64,000 nt of DNA from Skeletonema tropicum (taxonomy: Eukaryota > Bacillariophyta > Thalassiosirophyceae > Thalassiosirales > Thalassiosiraceae). The notes below the pieces were generated by a model that made no database searches, was not told the DNA's origin, and was given only the letters and a program-made list of their open reading frames with translations. How positions within the stretch are numbered: the stretch's first letter is position 1; each line of letters begins with the position of its first letter. The translations under genes and the position numbers were made by a program. This document shows positions 32,620 to 44,459 of the stretch, piece by piece. The stretch is taken from positions 992,001 through 1,056,000 of the forward strand of contig CM074139.1 of assembly GCA_037178625.1 (NCBI GenBank), given 5' to 3'.

Positions 32620-34600
32620 GAAGGCCAAGGTGTAACTGGTTTTCTCGAACAAACCATTGGTTTGCCTATTGATAACGTGCTCACCCTACTCGGTACGAAT
32701 GTCGCTGCAGCAGTGACATTCTTGAACTCTGCGAATCAGTTTCAATAAATCTTAGTTCCGAGTCTTCTCCTCCCAGCCGTTGACGGATCTCCAGCCAAGA
32801 CCATTATGGGAAATTCCCAAGATCAGATTGGAATGCTAGCATTCGTTAAGATTAGCATCACTCCTTATCACTTTCTCGGCTATCTCGGTGAAACGGATAT
32901 GGAGGTTTTCTGTCTTGACAAGCTATCAGCTATGCCATCAGAGGAGATCGCTTCGGCTCAAGGTCAAGGAATGACGGGACAAAACTACTATTTGGTATCT
33001 TGCCCGAAGTTTCTTGTCGCAAATCTCAGGCAATACTTTCCCATGGGTCCTCTTGATGAAGTCCTACACCAACTCGAAAGGAATGGACAAGAAGGCTACG
33101 AAGCGTACACGGCTTTAGTAAGGTCTATGGATTTAATCAAGCAGATTTTTGAGCACCCTACTATTCAAGCAGCGGTCGACACCTTTGTCCTCAACAAGCC
33201 CGATTATATTGTCCTTCAAGTGCCTGCGATGGCAGCAACTAGTGATTCCTTCGAGCACTTCCCAACCCAGCTTGAAGAGCTCAGCCCTATCTTTCTTTCC
33301 AAGGCTTCGTCTCCTTTTCAATCTCGCTCGGGTAATGGTAATGGAACGGCTATTGTTCACGAGATCACGACCAACCAGGATAAGTAGGAGAAGTTCGCTT
33401 CTGATATCAGGCTTACCAAATTTACTCTAGCCGCATTGGGCGGACAGATCGATTTACAGTCAGGGACGATTGATCTTACTACTCTGTCTCGCGCTGTCGA
33501 GATGCTTTCGATGTATATCCTCAAGAAAATTCCTCCTGGAAGCCGGAAGGATGTATTCGCTGATAATGTCTCTTGTTTCATTAATGAAACCAAAGAGAAC
33601 AGCAGCGTTACGGACCCTTACTCTAAAAATTACGCTCCAGATCCTTCCCACCGATGCCTGTAACATGATGCTCTTAGGCAAGCTATTGGGAGGCATTCAT
33701 GACCCGAAGCAATTCAATGGATGTGGAGACGCTACTTTCATGCCTCGAGACCCTTCCGACTCTTCCGGAGCCGCTACTTTCATGCTCCAAGACCCTTTCG
33801 ACTCTTCCATCATTCCTTTCAATGCGATGGTGAAGAAAGGTATTCCGTCCATCTTCTTCTCTCAGCTCTTTATGAAGCTCATTGAATGGATGATGACACA
33901 AGTCATGAAAGTGAACGACAAATGGAGAATCGATGCCCACCATGAAATGAAGCATCTATCATGGGTTCACTTTACGGGGACCGATTACTATTCGTTCATT
34001 GACGAATTGCCCTAATAAATCCTTTTTTACCTCTCAACGTACTTTCACTACTACTAATACTCTTTCTGTCTTGAGACGCCCTGAACAGCAATCTGTTCTA
34101 GCTTCCCGTTTTACTGTGGAGACTGTTATCGCGACCTCACAGCTTTCGGCGCTACTGTTACTGAAGGCTCTTCTACATCGTCCTCGACTAGTCCTACCTC
34201 AATCTCCAATCATGCCAAAGAGGTTCTTGCTCGCTATATGATGGAACATCCCGGGGTGACAATAGTGACTCAATTGTTACGAAAGCACAAGCACAAGGCC
34301 TACTATTGTGCCCAAGAGCTCACACTCCAACATCTGGATCGAGAAGGGATCCTGTCGTGCGAAAGACTATACTCAAAGGGAGAGAGTTACGAAGGTTGTC
34401 CTGCCGAATTCTGCTTCGAAGAAGAGAATAGCTCCCGCCTCCGTTCTTTTGCACGAGGAAATCAGCCAAGCTACACTAGTAATTGTACGCAGCAGCTCAA
34501 GCTTCGTGAATGACTTTCTTCCTTCTTCTCGGCATCTCAGTCTCATCAGACTATTTGACTGTCCAATCTCTCTTTTCCACTTGTAGGTACTTGTACTGCG
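32620..34600 (+). pseudogene. Gag-like region of the retrotransposon, broken
   Basis: The longest intact piece is 32806-33387 (193 codons, MGNSQDQIGMLAFVK...). Coding-like sequence continues in other frames at about 33470-34015 and 34238-34513, with stops and shifts between. No Cys-knuckle or other known gag motif was found, so the name rests on its position ahead of reverse transcriptase. The TTAA element cuts the start of this region. Confidence 0.5.
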
Positions 34601-34879
34601 CTATGTACCTACATTGTTTCTATTTCACTGTGACTCACATCACAGCTTGATCCCGCGCTCTTTCTCTTTCTGATCACTTACTCTATTCTTCTCCTCTTCA
34701 TACTTACGAGTGCATGAATTTGTAACAGCTCTTTCCAGTACTGTTCATCAGTCTGTTCCGACTTCCGATTCTTTTTACAGATTTGCTTCATCTTGCTTTT
34801 CACTTTCACCAGTATTGCAAATAGCTGCGCTGTGAAGCCTTCCATCTAGTCCGTGCGTCCAAGGTTGCTTTTGGCCTCT

Positions 34880-36413
34880 GCTCCTTCTTTGGTATGGTGG
34901 CTCTTGTGCAAATTGGGTTTGATTTTTGTCCACGCTCTGCCTCGCTCGACTAACCAACTTTAAAAAGCTCAAGCTTGAACGAAGCCTGGATATGAAGAAA
35001 GTGAAACGATCAATGAACAAGGAAGACAAATATTCACACGTCATTGTTCTTTATGAAGATCTTACCTACTTCTCTGCATACTCGCAGGGAGCCGTCGACA
35101 AGCCAAACAAATCATTTCGAATCGGATGGGATGGATCAACGAAGCAGCATCACGATGATGTAGATGTAGTCCTCAATCTCAATGATGTGACCCCAACCCC
35201 AACAAATTGGTTACACCGAACGTCAATTTGATTACGATCTCTATAATCTCCATGTCCATATCCAGACGCCCTAATATTACTTGGCACGGACTTGGCATCT
35301 TGCTTCAAGTTTGCAAGAATTCATCTGGACCTGTCAGGTGCCTTCGGATTTAATGGTCAAGGCTTCTATCATCTGGCAACGGCAATGGCATTTGGATCCG
35401 TTGTATCTGCTGATCCGACGGTCAATCGAGATCCTGTCTAAACGTTCCAAGATAGGGACGACCTTGTCGAGAAGCATAAGTACTATCTTGATATGATCGA
35501 GTGGGATGATGATACACATGGACCTTTCATCCAAGCGAAGAGTTGTGCGTTGTGCCCCGGGGTATTAGATGAAAATGGCATAGAGAAGAAAAGACCTGCA
35601 CGCTGCTATGTTGACGATGCACTTTTAGCGGCCATTGGACGTATGCGAATGCTGAAACTTCTTGCGGCGACTATTGAGGCTATTTTCTTCGTCATGGGTT
35701 ATCCGGATATATCAAGAAGACGCTGTGCCCTTTCCCTCGAAAAGTTGGAAAAGTTGAAGGTTGGTCCTCATCAGGTGCTTCTCGGTCTCTTCTACGACAC
35801 CATTAAGTTCACGAAAGGGACAACATTGGACTATCGCCTCGACCTCCTCGCCTATATTGACAAGGAGTGGCCATCTACACGGGATAGCATTACAGCTCAT
35901 GACATGCAAGTACTAGTAGGAAAGCTCGCCCGTCTTGCAAAAGGAGCTAGATGGGTGTACCACATCCTCTCTCACTCCTACGACCAGATCGCAATTGCAT
36001 TAGCGTCCAACCACCGACTCCTCCATTATCATTCCCCCCGTTTTAAGGGTCTTATTAGCTGCATAAAGAAGGGTCAGATGGGCACAAGCAAACTTTCCCA
36101 GGATTCAGGACGTATTGTTGCATTCGCCCTTAAACAAGCGAGTCAGCTTGTTCATCGTTCGAAAAGCAAGCACAACATTTCGGCACTACTTCGAGCCGAT
36201 ATTGAGTTCTTCCGCTGGGCATTGCTCCCAGATTCGGGGATACCGTGGTCTTCCCCGCTAGCCCACGTTGTTCCTCGAACCCCGATTGGTATTCCATTCG
36301 GAGACGCGTGTCTTACTGGTTGTGGCGGCTATTGCGTTGAGCTTATACAGATTTTGGTGGCATCTCTCTCTACCAGACGAGATTATCCAGCGAACGCTTA
36401 TCTATCTCGCTGA
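34880..36413 (+). pseudogene. Reverse transcriptase region of the retrotransposon, broken
   Basis: Coding-like sequence from ~34926. In the 35290-35370 interval one frame gives a segment like the RT block that holds the first catalytic aspartate (DLASCFKFARIHLDLSGAFGF-type, split by frame changes). The main open frame 35493-36413 has RCYVDDALLAA with YVDD at 35607-35618, then the RT thumb-like part (KVGPHQVLLGLFYDT, VLVGKLARLAKGARW), typical of DIRS/Ngaro elements. A frameshift near 36345 separates it from the RNase H part. Confidence 0.75.
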
Positions 36414-36936
36414 TGACTCTGAAGGCAATCTGATATCTATCAATGCCCTTGAGTTCGTGACAGCCATCTTGAATTACTGTGCCACGCTTACAATCCTGTC
36501 CGAGAGCAGTATTCTTCAAAATGATCCGTATCCCGTCATCCTTTGTAAGACTGATAACACGTCTGCCTTAAACTGGATCAATCATCGCTGCAGGGGCTCC
36601 GCGCTTGGGAGGGCACTCGGCATGCTCTTCGTTGGATTACTCATGGACTCACCTTTAGGGATCAATGCTGCGTGGATCAACACAAATGATAATGAGGTTG
36701 CAGACGGTATTTCGCGTTTCAACTTGAATCCTGCAAACACTTCTAACGGAAATCCTACTTTTGATTATTCTTCTCTACAACAGAGATACAACACGACACT
36801 GTCGGGTTGTCGGCTCTGGTCACCGAGCTCACGCCTGCTCTCGTTCATCTATCAAGTGTTAATCACCAGGCAAAGTCCAACTCTCGCGGAAATAAGGAGC
36901 TTGGAACCCAGCGAGCTCGGCCGGCTCACTACATAG
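36345..36936 (+). pseudogene. RNase H-like region of the retrotransposon
   Basis: Open frame continuing after a frameshift. FWWHLSLPDEI, then SINALEFVTAILNY, CKTDNTSALNWINH and NEVADGISR match the RNase H-like end of DIRS-order polyproteins (the D-x-T-x-A and the final D). The protein then runs on to a stop at 36936. Confidence 0.7.
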
Positions 36937-36999
36937 CTTGGTGCGCAATGATGCATATCAAGAATCCTGTTGGAGACGATCCTATCCACAAGCAGCTAG

Positions 37000-38030
37000 T
37001 TTGAATGTAATTGCATGGCGTTCGTCTGGGAGACAACTACCATACTCAACCATCAGTTCGCTCTAACACACTCCGAAGTTACGCGGAATCAGTCAATATG
37101 CACTTCTTCCTCCGCAATATGCCATTACCCTATATTTCAGGAGATAGGAGCAACGATAGTGCTGCTGCTATAGCTAATCTTGCCAAGACAAGGAGAATAT
37201 TGCAGTTCAGCGCAGCCTCATCACTGAGGATATCGCAGCTGAATGTGTCAAACGAGGAAAAGTGGCACATCCAAACTCGGCGTCATCCTTGATTACAAAT
37301 ATTCTTTGCCTTGGACACCACGTCGGTCCTCGTCTTTCCGAGCACGCACAAAAGCAGCAGGACAAAGTTACTTATTACACTTGAAATCAGGCAACAAAGT
37401 GGTTCGTTCTCTGATTCTATAAGGAGTTTAAGTTCTTCTACGAAAAGGGTAATCATATTCCCCTCCGTGGACGTACTCGCGACAATATCCTGCAAATTTA
37501 TTCAGAAATGGCCTACATGACAGTGACATGGCGCATTCAAAAGAATCGACGTAATGGCCAATCTATCAAAATACCGATCGATAAGGCCCATATTGACATC
37601 TGTCAGTCTACAATGCTCTTCAGATCACGATGCGTAACTTCCGTCTTGATCCGCTCAACCTTGACACCCCTTTGTGCGTCTTTGCGAAAGATAATTCTAC
37701 GGACCCATTGTACATTACGGGCACCAAGGTAAAAAATTTTCTTGCAACAAGGACGAACATAAGAAACTCTCAGCACATTCGCTTCGCGTCTGGGCTTTTG
37801 TGTCCTCCTTGATCAAGATGGCAAATCACCATCATATATCCAGCAACGCCTTACGTCGCTGGCAATCGGCTTTATTTGCGAGATACACTTTACAGCTCCC
37901 AGGCGCATTGCAAGGCTCTCAGCAAAGATACAGCGAACATTATCTCAGCTATCAGTACTTCGTCAGCAGGTACTATTGATGGATCTAATCCTTACGATAT
38001 CGAGGATATGGACAACTTATGAATCTATCT
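37000..38030 (+). pseudogene. Tyrosine recombinase region of the retrotransposon
   Basis: Several frames. N-terminal SAM-like part around 37011-37290 (SNTLRSYAESVNMHFF). The catalytic part has SAHSLRVWA at 37770-37796, giving the H-x-x-R of box II; after a frameshift it reads DQDGKSPSYIQQRL and RRWQSALFARYTLQLP, matching Ngaro/DIRS recombinases. The final catalytic Tyr was not located with certainty. Frameshifts make it inactive. Confidence 0.65.
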
Positions 38031-38234
38031 CTGTACTACACTCTAACACAATGTTAGACACGATACTTAAACTGGGTTTCACGTCACTATGGCTAAGCGA
38101 ACTCCATTTTTTTCTTTTCTTTTTTTCTTTTTTTTGCAAGTCAGCTTGTTCTTCATGGCGACTATCACAAAAGATTGTGCTTGGTTACTCTAGCAGTCCG
38201 ATATACTGCTAGTTCCACTCAACCTGCCTCATGG

Positions 38235-38432
38235 CGGTCGGCCTGTTTGGGTCTGAACGATTGGGACCTTAATCCCAATGTAGTTCTAATGGTATTAGAC
38301 AGCCCAATTTGATATGCAACTTGGATTGTCTTGTCCCATATGTCCCACACTTGTCCTTAGATCTTTTGTGTAGTTGTCAGTGAGTAGCAAACTGACGCGC
38401 AACGAGTTTTTCCACCCCCAAAGGTGGAAAAT
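38235..38432 (+). repeat. Retrotransposon split repeat B1
   Basis: 198 bases, direct repeat of 38848-39045, from CGGTCGGCCTGTTTGG to CCCAAAGGTGGAAAAT. It overlaps the start of A2 by a few A/T bases (AAAAT), which would be the recombination core. Confidence 0.9.
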
Positions 38433-38807
38433 CGCAGGTAGCGGAGGAAGCAAACGAGCCTGTCAATGGCTACTTCCCTCTCTTTCTTCCCTATTCGCCT
38501 CGTCGCGCACTTTCAATACTATCGGGACTCCTTAGGATTGAGCCACTCAGTGAGAGAAAGACTTTCCCCTACACGTCATTGAGACATAGTCATTGAGACA
38601 TAACGTTCGAACGAAGCACGGACAGAAAATGAAGTACGTGTTAATGAGATCTTGGCCCGCCAAGAATCGCTCGATCTCGCAAGGGCTCGAAAACCATCAG
38701 CCCGCCCACGGTCACTCATTTCTGCAGCATTTTGCTCCTTCAATAGCAACACATTGCATAGCAGAGATTCTCGAGCAATTCACGATTTCAGTAGCCATTG
38801 AAAACTT
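38429..38807 (+). repeat. Retrotransposon split repeat A2 (empty hAT site inside)
   Basis: Direct repeat of A1, uninterrupted. AGCAAACG occurs once, at 38449-38456, exactly where A1 carries the hAT insertion. Confidence 0.85.
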
Positions 38808-38847
38808 TCCCACCCGTCCCACCCTTTTTCTCACCCACCCTCCCTAT

Positions 38848-39045
38848 CGGTCGGCCTGTTTGGGTCTGAACGATTGGGACCTTAATCCCAATGTAGTTCT
38901 AATGGTATTAGACAGCCCAATTTGATATGCAACTTGGATTGTCTTGTCCCATATGTCCCACACTTGTCCTTAGATCTTTTGTGTAGTTGTCAGTGAGTAG
39001 CAAACTGACGCGCAACGAGTTTTTCCACCCCCAAAGGTGGAAAAT
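38848..39045 (+). repeat. Retrotransposon split repeat B2, right end of element
   Basis: Same 198 bases as B1. After GGTGGAAAAT the sequence changes to ACACAATAAGTAC, which is taken as host flank. The left end of the element reads GGTAAAT before CGCAGG, so AAT is shared at both ends. Confidence 0.85.
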
Positions 39046-40046
39046 ACACAATAAGTACTCCTAGATAATTATTAGATAGATAGATAGATTATTTTATTCA
39101 CTACTCCCTCTCTAGACACCTGTGTCAGTAGAGAAAGAAGAGATAATTATTACCTACTCCTAAGTTTAAAAGTACCTCTATTCATCCAGGCCAGATGTGC
39201 AGATAGATAGAGAGGGGTGTTGGCTGGGCTGGTGTTGGCAGATAGCTCTCAACAACTTGCCTCTCTTTACTTATCTCCCTCCTCTATCTAAAGAGAAACC
39301 TGTTAGATATGTCATATTGTTGTTTTTGTGCCTCGAAATCACAAAACTTCTGCTCCATCATTCTTGTTCTTGGATTTGAATTTTGGATCTAAATCTAAAT
39401 AAATAAAACCACCCCAGGACCAGGATGACCAGAGTATATCGATAGGAAAGGTAACTGAAAATGATTATGTAATATTGGCGTCCATCTACCCATTGTCTCA
39501 ATCAACGAGATGCGCTTTTTCTTTCTTCCAGACACATTTCGAGAGACAAATGTGCTTATGTACATGAACAAGAGTTTAGGGTGCCCCTCTACACCCCTAT
39601 CATGCTCCATGAGCCCTGAGCTAAAGCTACACCATACAGTACCTTTCTCTCTCTCCAGAGAGAGAGAGGCATTGTCAAACAGCAAATGAAAATACTTAGT
39701 ACAAGTTGAAGTAGCAGATACCAAAGCTCTTTCCTCTTCGGACCCCTTTCCCCTTCCTTTGCGTCTCGAAGATGTCCGTCACTGATGTCATCCGCCCTCC
39801 AATCTACGGACGGAATCAATACGTTTCTACGCAAGGAAAGTGCCGAGTGATTCCTCGGAAGCAATGCAAATCTGCTTCAATCCGCTCGGCGCTCCGATCG
39901 GCCACAAAAAGACGTCGCGTTGACATCACAGCAACGCCATCTTGACATCATCCATAGTATCGTACAAAAATCCATCTGCTAGAGAGAGAGCGAGAAGTGC
40001 TTGACGTGTTTACCCAACATCATAGGATACCATAGAGGAGAGAAAA
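39046..40046. other. Intergenic stretch with GATA microsatellite
   Basis: About 1 kb without a supported gene. Has a short (GATA)n tract near 39078-39095, CT-rich stretches and, at its end, the leader of the SLC4 gene (AGAGAGAGAGCGAGAAG near 39982). Open frames here lack gene-like features. Confidence 0.5.
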
Positions 40047-42728
40047 ATGACTGACAGTGCTGCTGCAGCAACAACCGACGATTCGGTCGTAAAGGAAGAT
40101 GAGAGCGACGCTGGGCATGGGGGCCATGACCACAAAATGCGTACGGGGCAAGGTTGGGGGAGAGGGATCATTGCTGATGCAAAACGTACCATTTTAACAC
40201 ACTGGAAGGGGGAAATGACCAATCTGAATGGAAAGGTAAGTCTATATGAAACGATGTTTCATGTGCCTCTCTCTTTTTCTGCACAGTGAAAGTCAGCTTA
40301 CAATATTGTTGTTTGTTTGTATATAGGTTATTGCTACGAGTTTCTTTCTCTACTTCGCTTGCATTGCTCCTGCCGTGACCTTTGGAGCTATCTACGGCAA
40401 AGCTACGAACAATTATATTGGGACAGTGGAGATGATTCTGGCTACTGCATGGTGTGGCATTGTCTACTCTTTGATTGGCGGTCAACCAATGAGTAAGTGG
40501 TATCTTAGTTGAATTGACTTGCTGCGTTTATCAATTTACTTCCGATCTTTGGATTATACTTACACAAAATCTCTAAATCTGCTTCTTCCTCCAGTGATCA
40601 ATGGTGGAACAGGTCCAGTCTTGGCCTTTTCTGAAATTCTCTACAAAGTTTCCAAGTCAATGGATGTGCCTTTTCTCAGTCTGAACGCTTGGATTGGAAT
40701 GTGAGTAACTCGTATTTTATTCTGCTGCTTGCTTGCAGTATCGTACTTCTCCATACTCACAATATTCTTCATTTTACATAGATGGGTCGCCATATACATG
40801 TTTATTGGGGCATTTGTGGATCTGAATCGCGTCATTGTGTTATGCACTCGATTTACGGATGAGATTTTCAGCTTTTTAATTTCCTTGATTTTCATCATTA
40901 ATGCTATTGGGAGCCCATTCAGCAATGTTGGGGTTGTTCATTACTTCGATATGGATCACAAATCTCATGGTCCGTATGAGGATGATCCGTATTACTCTCA
41001 CTGGGCTTCTGCGCTACTATCTTTGATCATTTTTGTTGGGACCACTCAAGGTGCGTAGAGTATCATGTGTCCTTCTCAACTTTTCTTCGAGTGTATTACA
41101 AATTCTGATGATACTCACATCTTTTATCGTTTTTCAGTGGCAGTTTTGCTCCGCAAGTTCAAGTTTTCACCCTTCCTTCCAAACCAAGCATGCAGAAACA
41201 CTATGACAGACTTTGCTGTAGTGATCTCAATTTTGATTTGGACATTGATTGGAAATTCTTTTGCTGACATTCCCGTCGAGAAGCTAAATGTACCCAGTAA
41301 ATTCACCCCGACCTTTCAATGTTGTGATGAAACTTGTACCACCAGCTGGCCGCAAGAATGCTACGGACAGGAAGAACCGTTTGGATCTCGACCATGGGTT
41401 GTAAACCTCAGTGACTTGAATGGGAAGACATGGGTGCCATTTATGGCAGCTGGACCTGCTCTCTTGGCTTTTGTGCTTGTCTTCCTTGACGATGGAATCA
41501 CTTGGCATCTTATCAACCATCCAAGTCATCAACTCAAACACGGCGAAGCATATAATGTGAGTGACAACTTTTGCTTGTGGAATCGGATTTTCTGCGCTAT
41601 CTTTGTAGCTAACATTTTACAAATTATTCCTAGTGGGATACAATCGTTGTTGGTGTGTTCGTTTTGGTCAACTCGCTACTTGGCCTTCCTTGGCTTGTGG
41701 CTGCAACAGTTCGTTCATTGAATCACATTCATGCAATGGCTGAAAAACTCCCAAATGGTACTTTTGTTTCAGTACACGAAACGAGGTTGTCGAATCTAGG
41801 AATACACACTCTCGTCTTGATTACTATCTTCGCACTAGACGTGCTCAAATTGATCCCAGTCCCAGTTTTGTACGGTGTATTCCTGTTTATGGGACTTGTT
41901 TCACTGGGTTCGAATCAATTCTGGGGACGTATGATGATGTTCTTTATGCAACCTTCGAAGTACCCCGTTCAGCCATATACTCAATACATGGCTCCAAAGA
42001 GGATGCACCTATTCACGGCCATCCAATTGTTTTTCTTCGCATCACTTTACGTCGTCAAAAGTATTAAGGTGATTGCTATCGCATTTCCTATTCTGATTGC
42101 GTTATGCATCCCTGTTCGAATCTACTTATTGCCAAAAATCTTCAACGAGGACGAGCTTATTTTGATCGACTCCGACCCCAACACGGTTAAGATGTGGATT
42201 GCAAATAGGGAACAAGAGGAAGAGCACCTCCTCGGTGGCGAAGATGGCGATGATGATGCCGAGGATGATGTGTCCAAGCATGACGAGGAAGAAGGAGCCA
42301 TCGAACAACAAACTCCTGTTGCAGCAGCACCAGTTAGGCGTCGTCGAGTGAAGACAATGTCGATGCCAGCTGGACATTTCATGTTCCACGAACAACCATC
42401 CGCGTTGGGTCCACAATTGAGGCCACAAATGATGTTTAGTGGCGATTCCTTTTGCTCAGTTCCTGTGATCCAAGAGGAGAAAACGTTAGAAAGTCAGGAT
42501 ACAAATTTGGAAGGCATGGATTTGGCAGCGACACCCGGCACAAACGCAAACCGTAACAATCGTCGTCCTCGACCATCTCGTGCAGAACGTAGGTCCAACT
42601 CCTGTCCTGTGCAGAATATGATGTTTGAGATTCAAATCGATACGGGCATGGGCCGTACGCGTCAATCAAATATGCAACCACTCGAAACGATGAATGAAAC
42701 TTCTATGAGTTCTCAGCACTCCAATTAA
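40047..42728 (+). CDS. SLC4-family bicarbonate transporter
   Basis: Membrane carrier of the anion exchanger family, which moves bicarbonate with sodium or chloride, or borate. Six exons: 40047-40235, 40327-40492, 40595-40700, 40782-41050, 41138-41556 and 41634-42728, all GT-AG, giving 747 residues. No large cytosolic N-domain: the transmembrane part starts by about residue 64. Diagnostic segments are SLIGGQPMMINGGTGPVLAF, NAWIGIWVAIYMFIGAF, LCTRFTDEIFSFLISLIF, FADIPVEKLNVPSKF, FLDDGITWHLINHPSHQLK and the strongly conserved GLPWLVAATVRSLNHIHA. The ~170-residue C-tail is hydrophilic, first acidic (EDGDDDAEDD), then rich in Ser/Arg/Pro, and could be regulatory. In diatoms, SLC4 carriers supply inorganic carbon for photosynthesis; whether this one is plasma-membrane or plastid is not shown, as there is no SAFAP motif. 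Confidence 0.92.
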
Positions 42729-44459
42729 CCGATCTATTGCTGCAGCTGCAGTAAAGTTGATGTATGTTTTCATGCTAGATAGTAGGAGAATAATGATCTA
42801 TCATATAATATCCCTACCTACCCCTATGTGCGGGTTCTAACCCGCATTTAGAATCTATGTGCGGGTTACAACCCCACTTAGCAATGTGCCGCTAATGGAT
42901 GCCATAGACTCCACCAACCGTCTAACCCCTGCATCAGAATCATCAACTGGACCAATATGATCAATGTTGAACGTTGGTTTGGGCCGTGGTAGCGTGTGTG
43001 GGGTTGTGGTGTAGCCTCATTACACGGCACCGGCCATCATCTTTTTCAGCCGTCGCCAAGCAGTTGTGGTGATGGTTACGTCAACCATACACGTCCGTCT
43101 CGTCTCCCCTTCATCACGCGATGATACTTTATACCAGTGGGGATGTTTCGGTGCCAGTATTCCTTCGGTTTGGGCTTTTATTCATGCTGAATTCGATCAT
43201 CGCCGCTTGGTATTATTTTCCGGCCACATTAATAATCGTCGATCATCGACAAATGAAATGATTTAGATGGCCAGCACACGATAGTGAGGGCAGCCAAATT
43301 GAACAATAAAGTATTATGGATGCTCTGGGCTTGTGGAATGGACACAACTATCGCTGTTATGATGAGTCAACACGTCGTCTTCAGAAGGGCAACTCAAAAA
43401 AGCGCGTATTATTTCTGCAAACACGGAGAAGATTAGTGTTATTTCATGTTTAAATATTGGATTGTGGCGAAAATAGTGCGAACTGAGGGGGATTGGGAAG
43501 TGCTGTGTGGGAAGTAGCCGTTCATCATGGACAGGGAGTGAATGCTGAATGATATCTACTTGTGGGGATAAATGTGAAAATTATTCACTACGCTGAAACA
43601 ACGCCCATTTGATTATAAAATGTCATGATCGTCAATCGAATCATCCACAATAGTATGAAGTACAATAAGGCACTGTGAAATGTATACACTTCATTGCCCA
43701 GAGCACCTAATTGCATATAATGCAAAGATGTATCTTCATTCCATCATGTTTCAACACTAAAGTAGAGGTAATATCAACGCCATAGAGGGCAAAGTATCAT
43801 TTGAAATTATAGTAATAGCAAGCCCATGATACCTGCTTACGTTGAAGATCATTAGTTCTGGATATAGAAGCATTATGCGTGGTGCGTAGGCTCCTATTGC
43901 AGTGGACAACATGGTCTACCATGGTCAAGATCTTCTGGTGGTATCTATTCTACGAGTAAGTTAGCTAGTATTACGTACTTACTTACTCTTTCTATGTGCG
44001 GGTTCTGTCCCTCCCGCCATTTCCTACCGCGATAAAAATACGCACAAAAAACCGTAGGGTGTTGTTTACTACAAGCTACTCCTATGTACACAGTACAACA
44101 ATAAGTAGGGTACGAACTCCTAAAATTTTCGGCCAACTTCAACCTCATGATGCATTATCTACTTATGTAACTGTCTGATCGGTTTTGGTGGTGGTATCGA
44201 GGATAGATCATATCAACCAGCACTCAAACAGATGATGGAATCTGGAATCTGGAACCTCGATTCTCACAAATCAAAGCACCATGCCATGCCATAAGTAAGT
44301 AATCCTGGACCCGGGCGGGGCTTGCCTGGCCAATGAATACGGTGGTGTAAGAAATAAGAAGCCTCTCTCAGTCCTCCTATCTGCCAACAATTCAAGGAGG
44401 ATGGAGCGCACTTCTTGTGCCGATATTTTGTTGACGCAGGCAAGCAAATAGAAGATATA
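42729..44459. other. Intergenic stretch flanked by a repeated 13-mer
   Basis: 1.7 kb without a recognised gene. CTATGTGCGGGTT occurs at 42824, 42855 and 43992; the first is part of the hairpin TGCGGGTT-CT-AACCCGCA (42829-42846). A 66-codon open frame at 43066-43266 has no recognised domain. The rest is AT-rich with no clear structure. Confidence 0.45.

Larger units (their letters stand above)
27760..39045 (+). mobile_element. Ngaro/DIRS-like tyrosine-recombinase retrotransposon, decayed, with nested insertions
   Basis: Split direct repeats define it. A1 is 27760-27787 plus 29985-30336. B1 is 38235-38432, directly followed by A2 (38429-38807), then B2 (38848-39045). A1-internal-B1-A2-B2 is the arrangement known for Ngaro and PAT elements, which integrate by tyrosine recombinase and make no target duplication. 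Inside are, in order: a gag-like region, reverse transcriptase with YVDD (35607-35618), RNase H-like region (TDNTSALNWINH and NEVADGISR, ~36540-36720) and tyrosine recombinase box II (HSLR, 37776-37787). Frames are broken many times, so the copy is dead. It hosts a hAT-like element in A1 and a TTAA element before the gag-like part. B1 and B2 are both 198 bases and look nearly identical, which suggests a not very old insertion or repeat homogenisation. Confidence 0.8.

Noticed and set aside
39589..39864. 91-codon minus-strand frame
   Set aside because: Overlaps another frame, no ATG context, domain or splice signals to support it.
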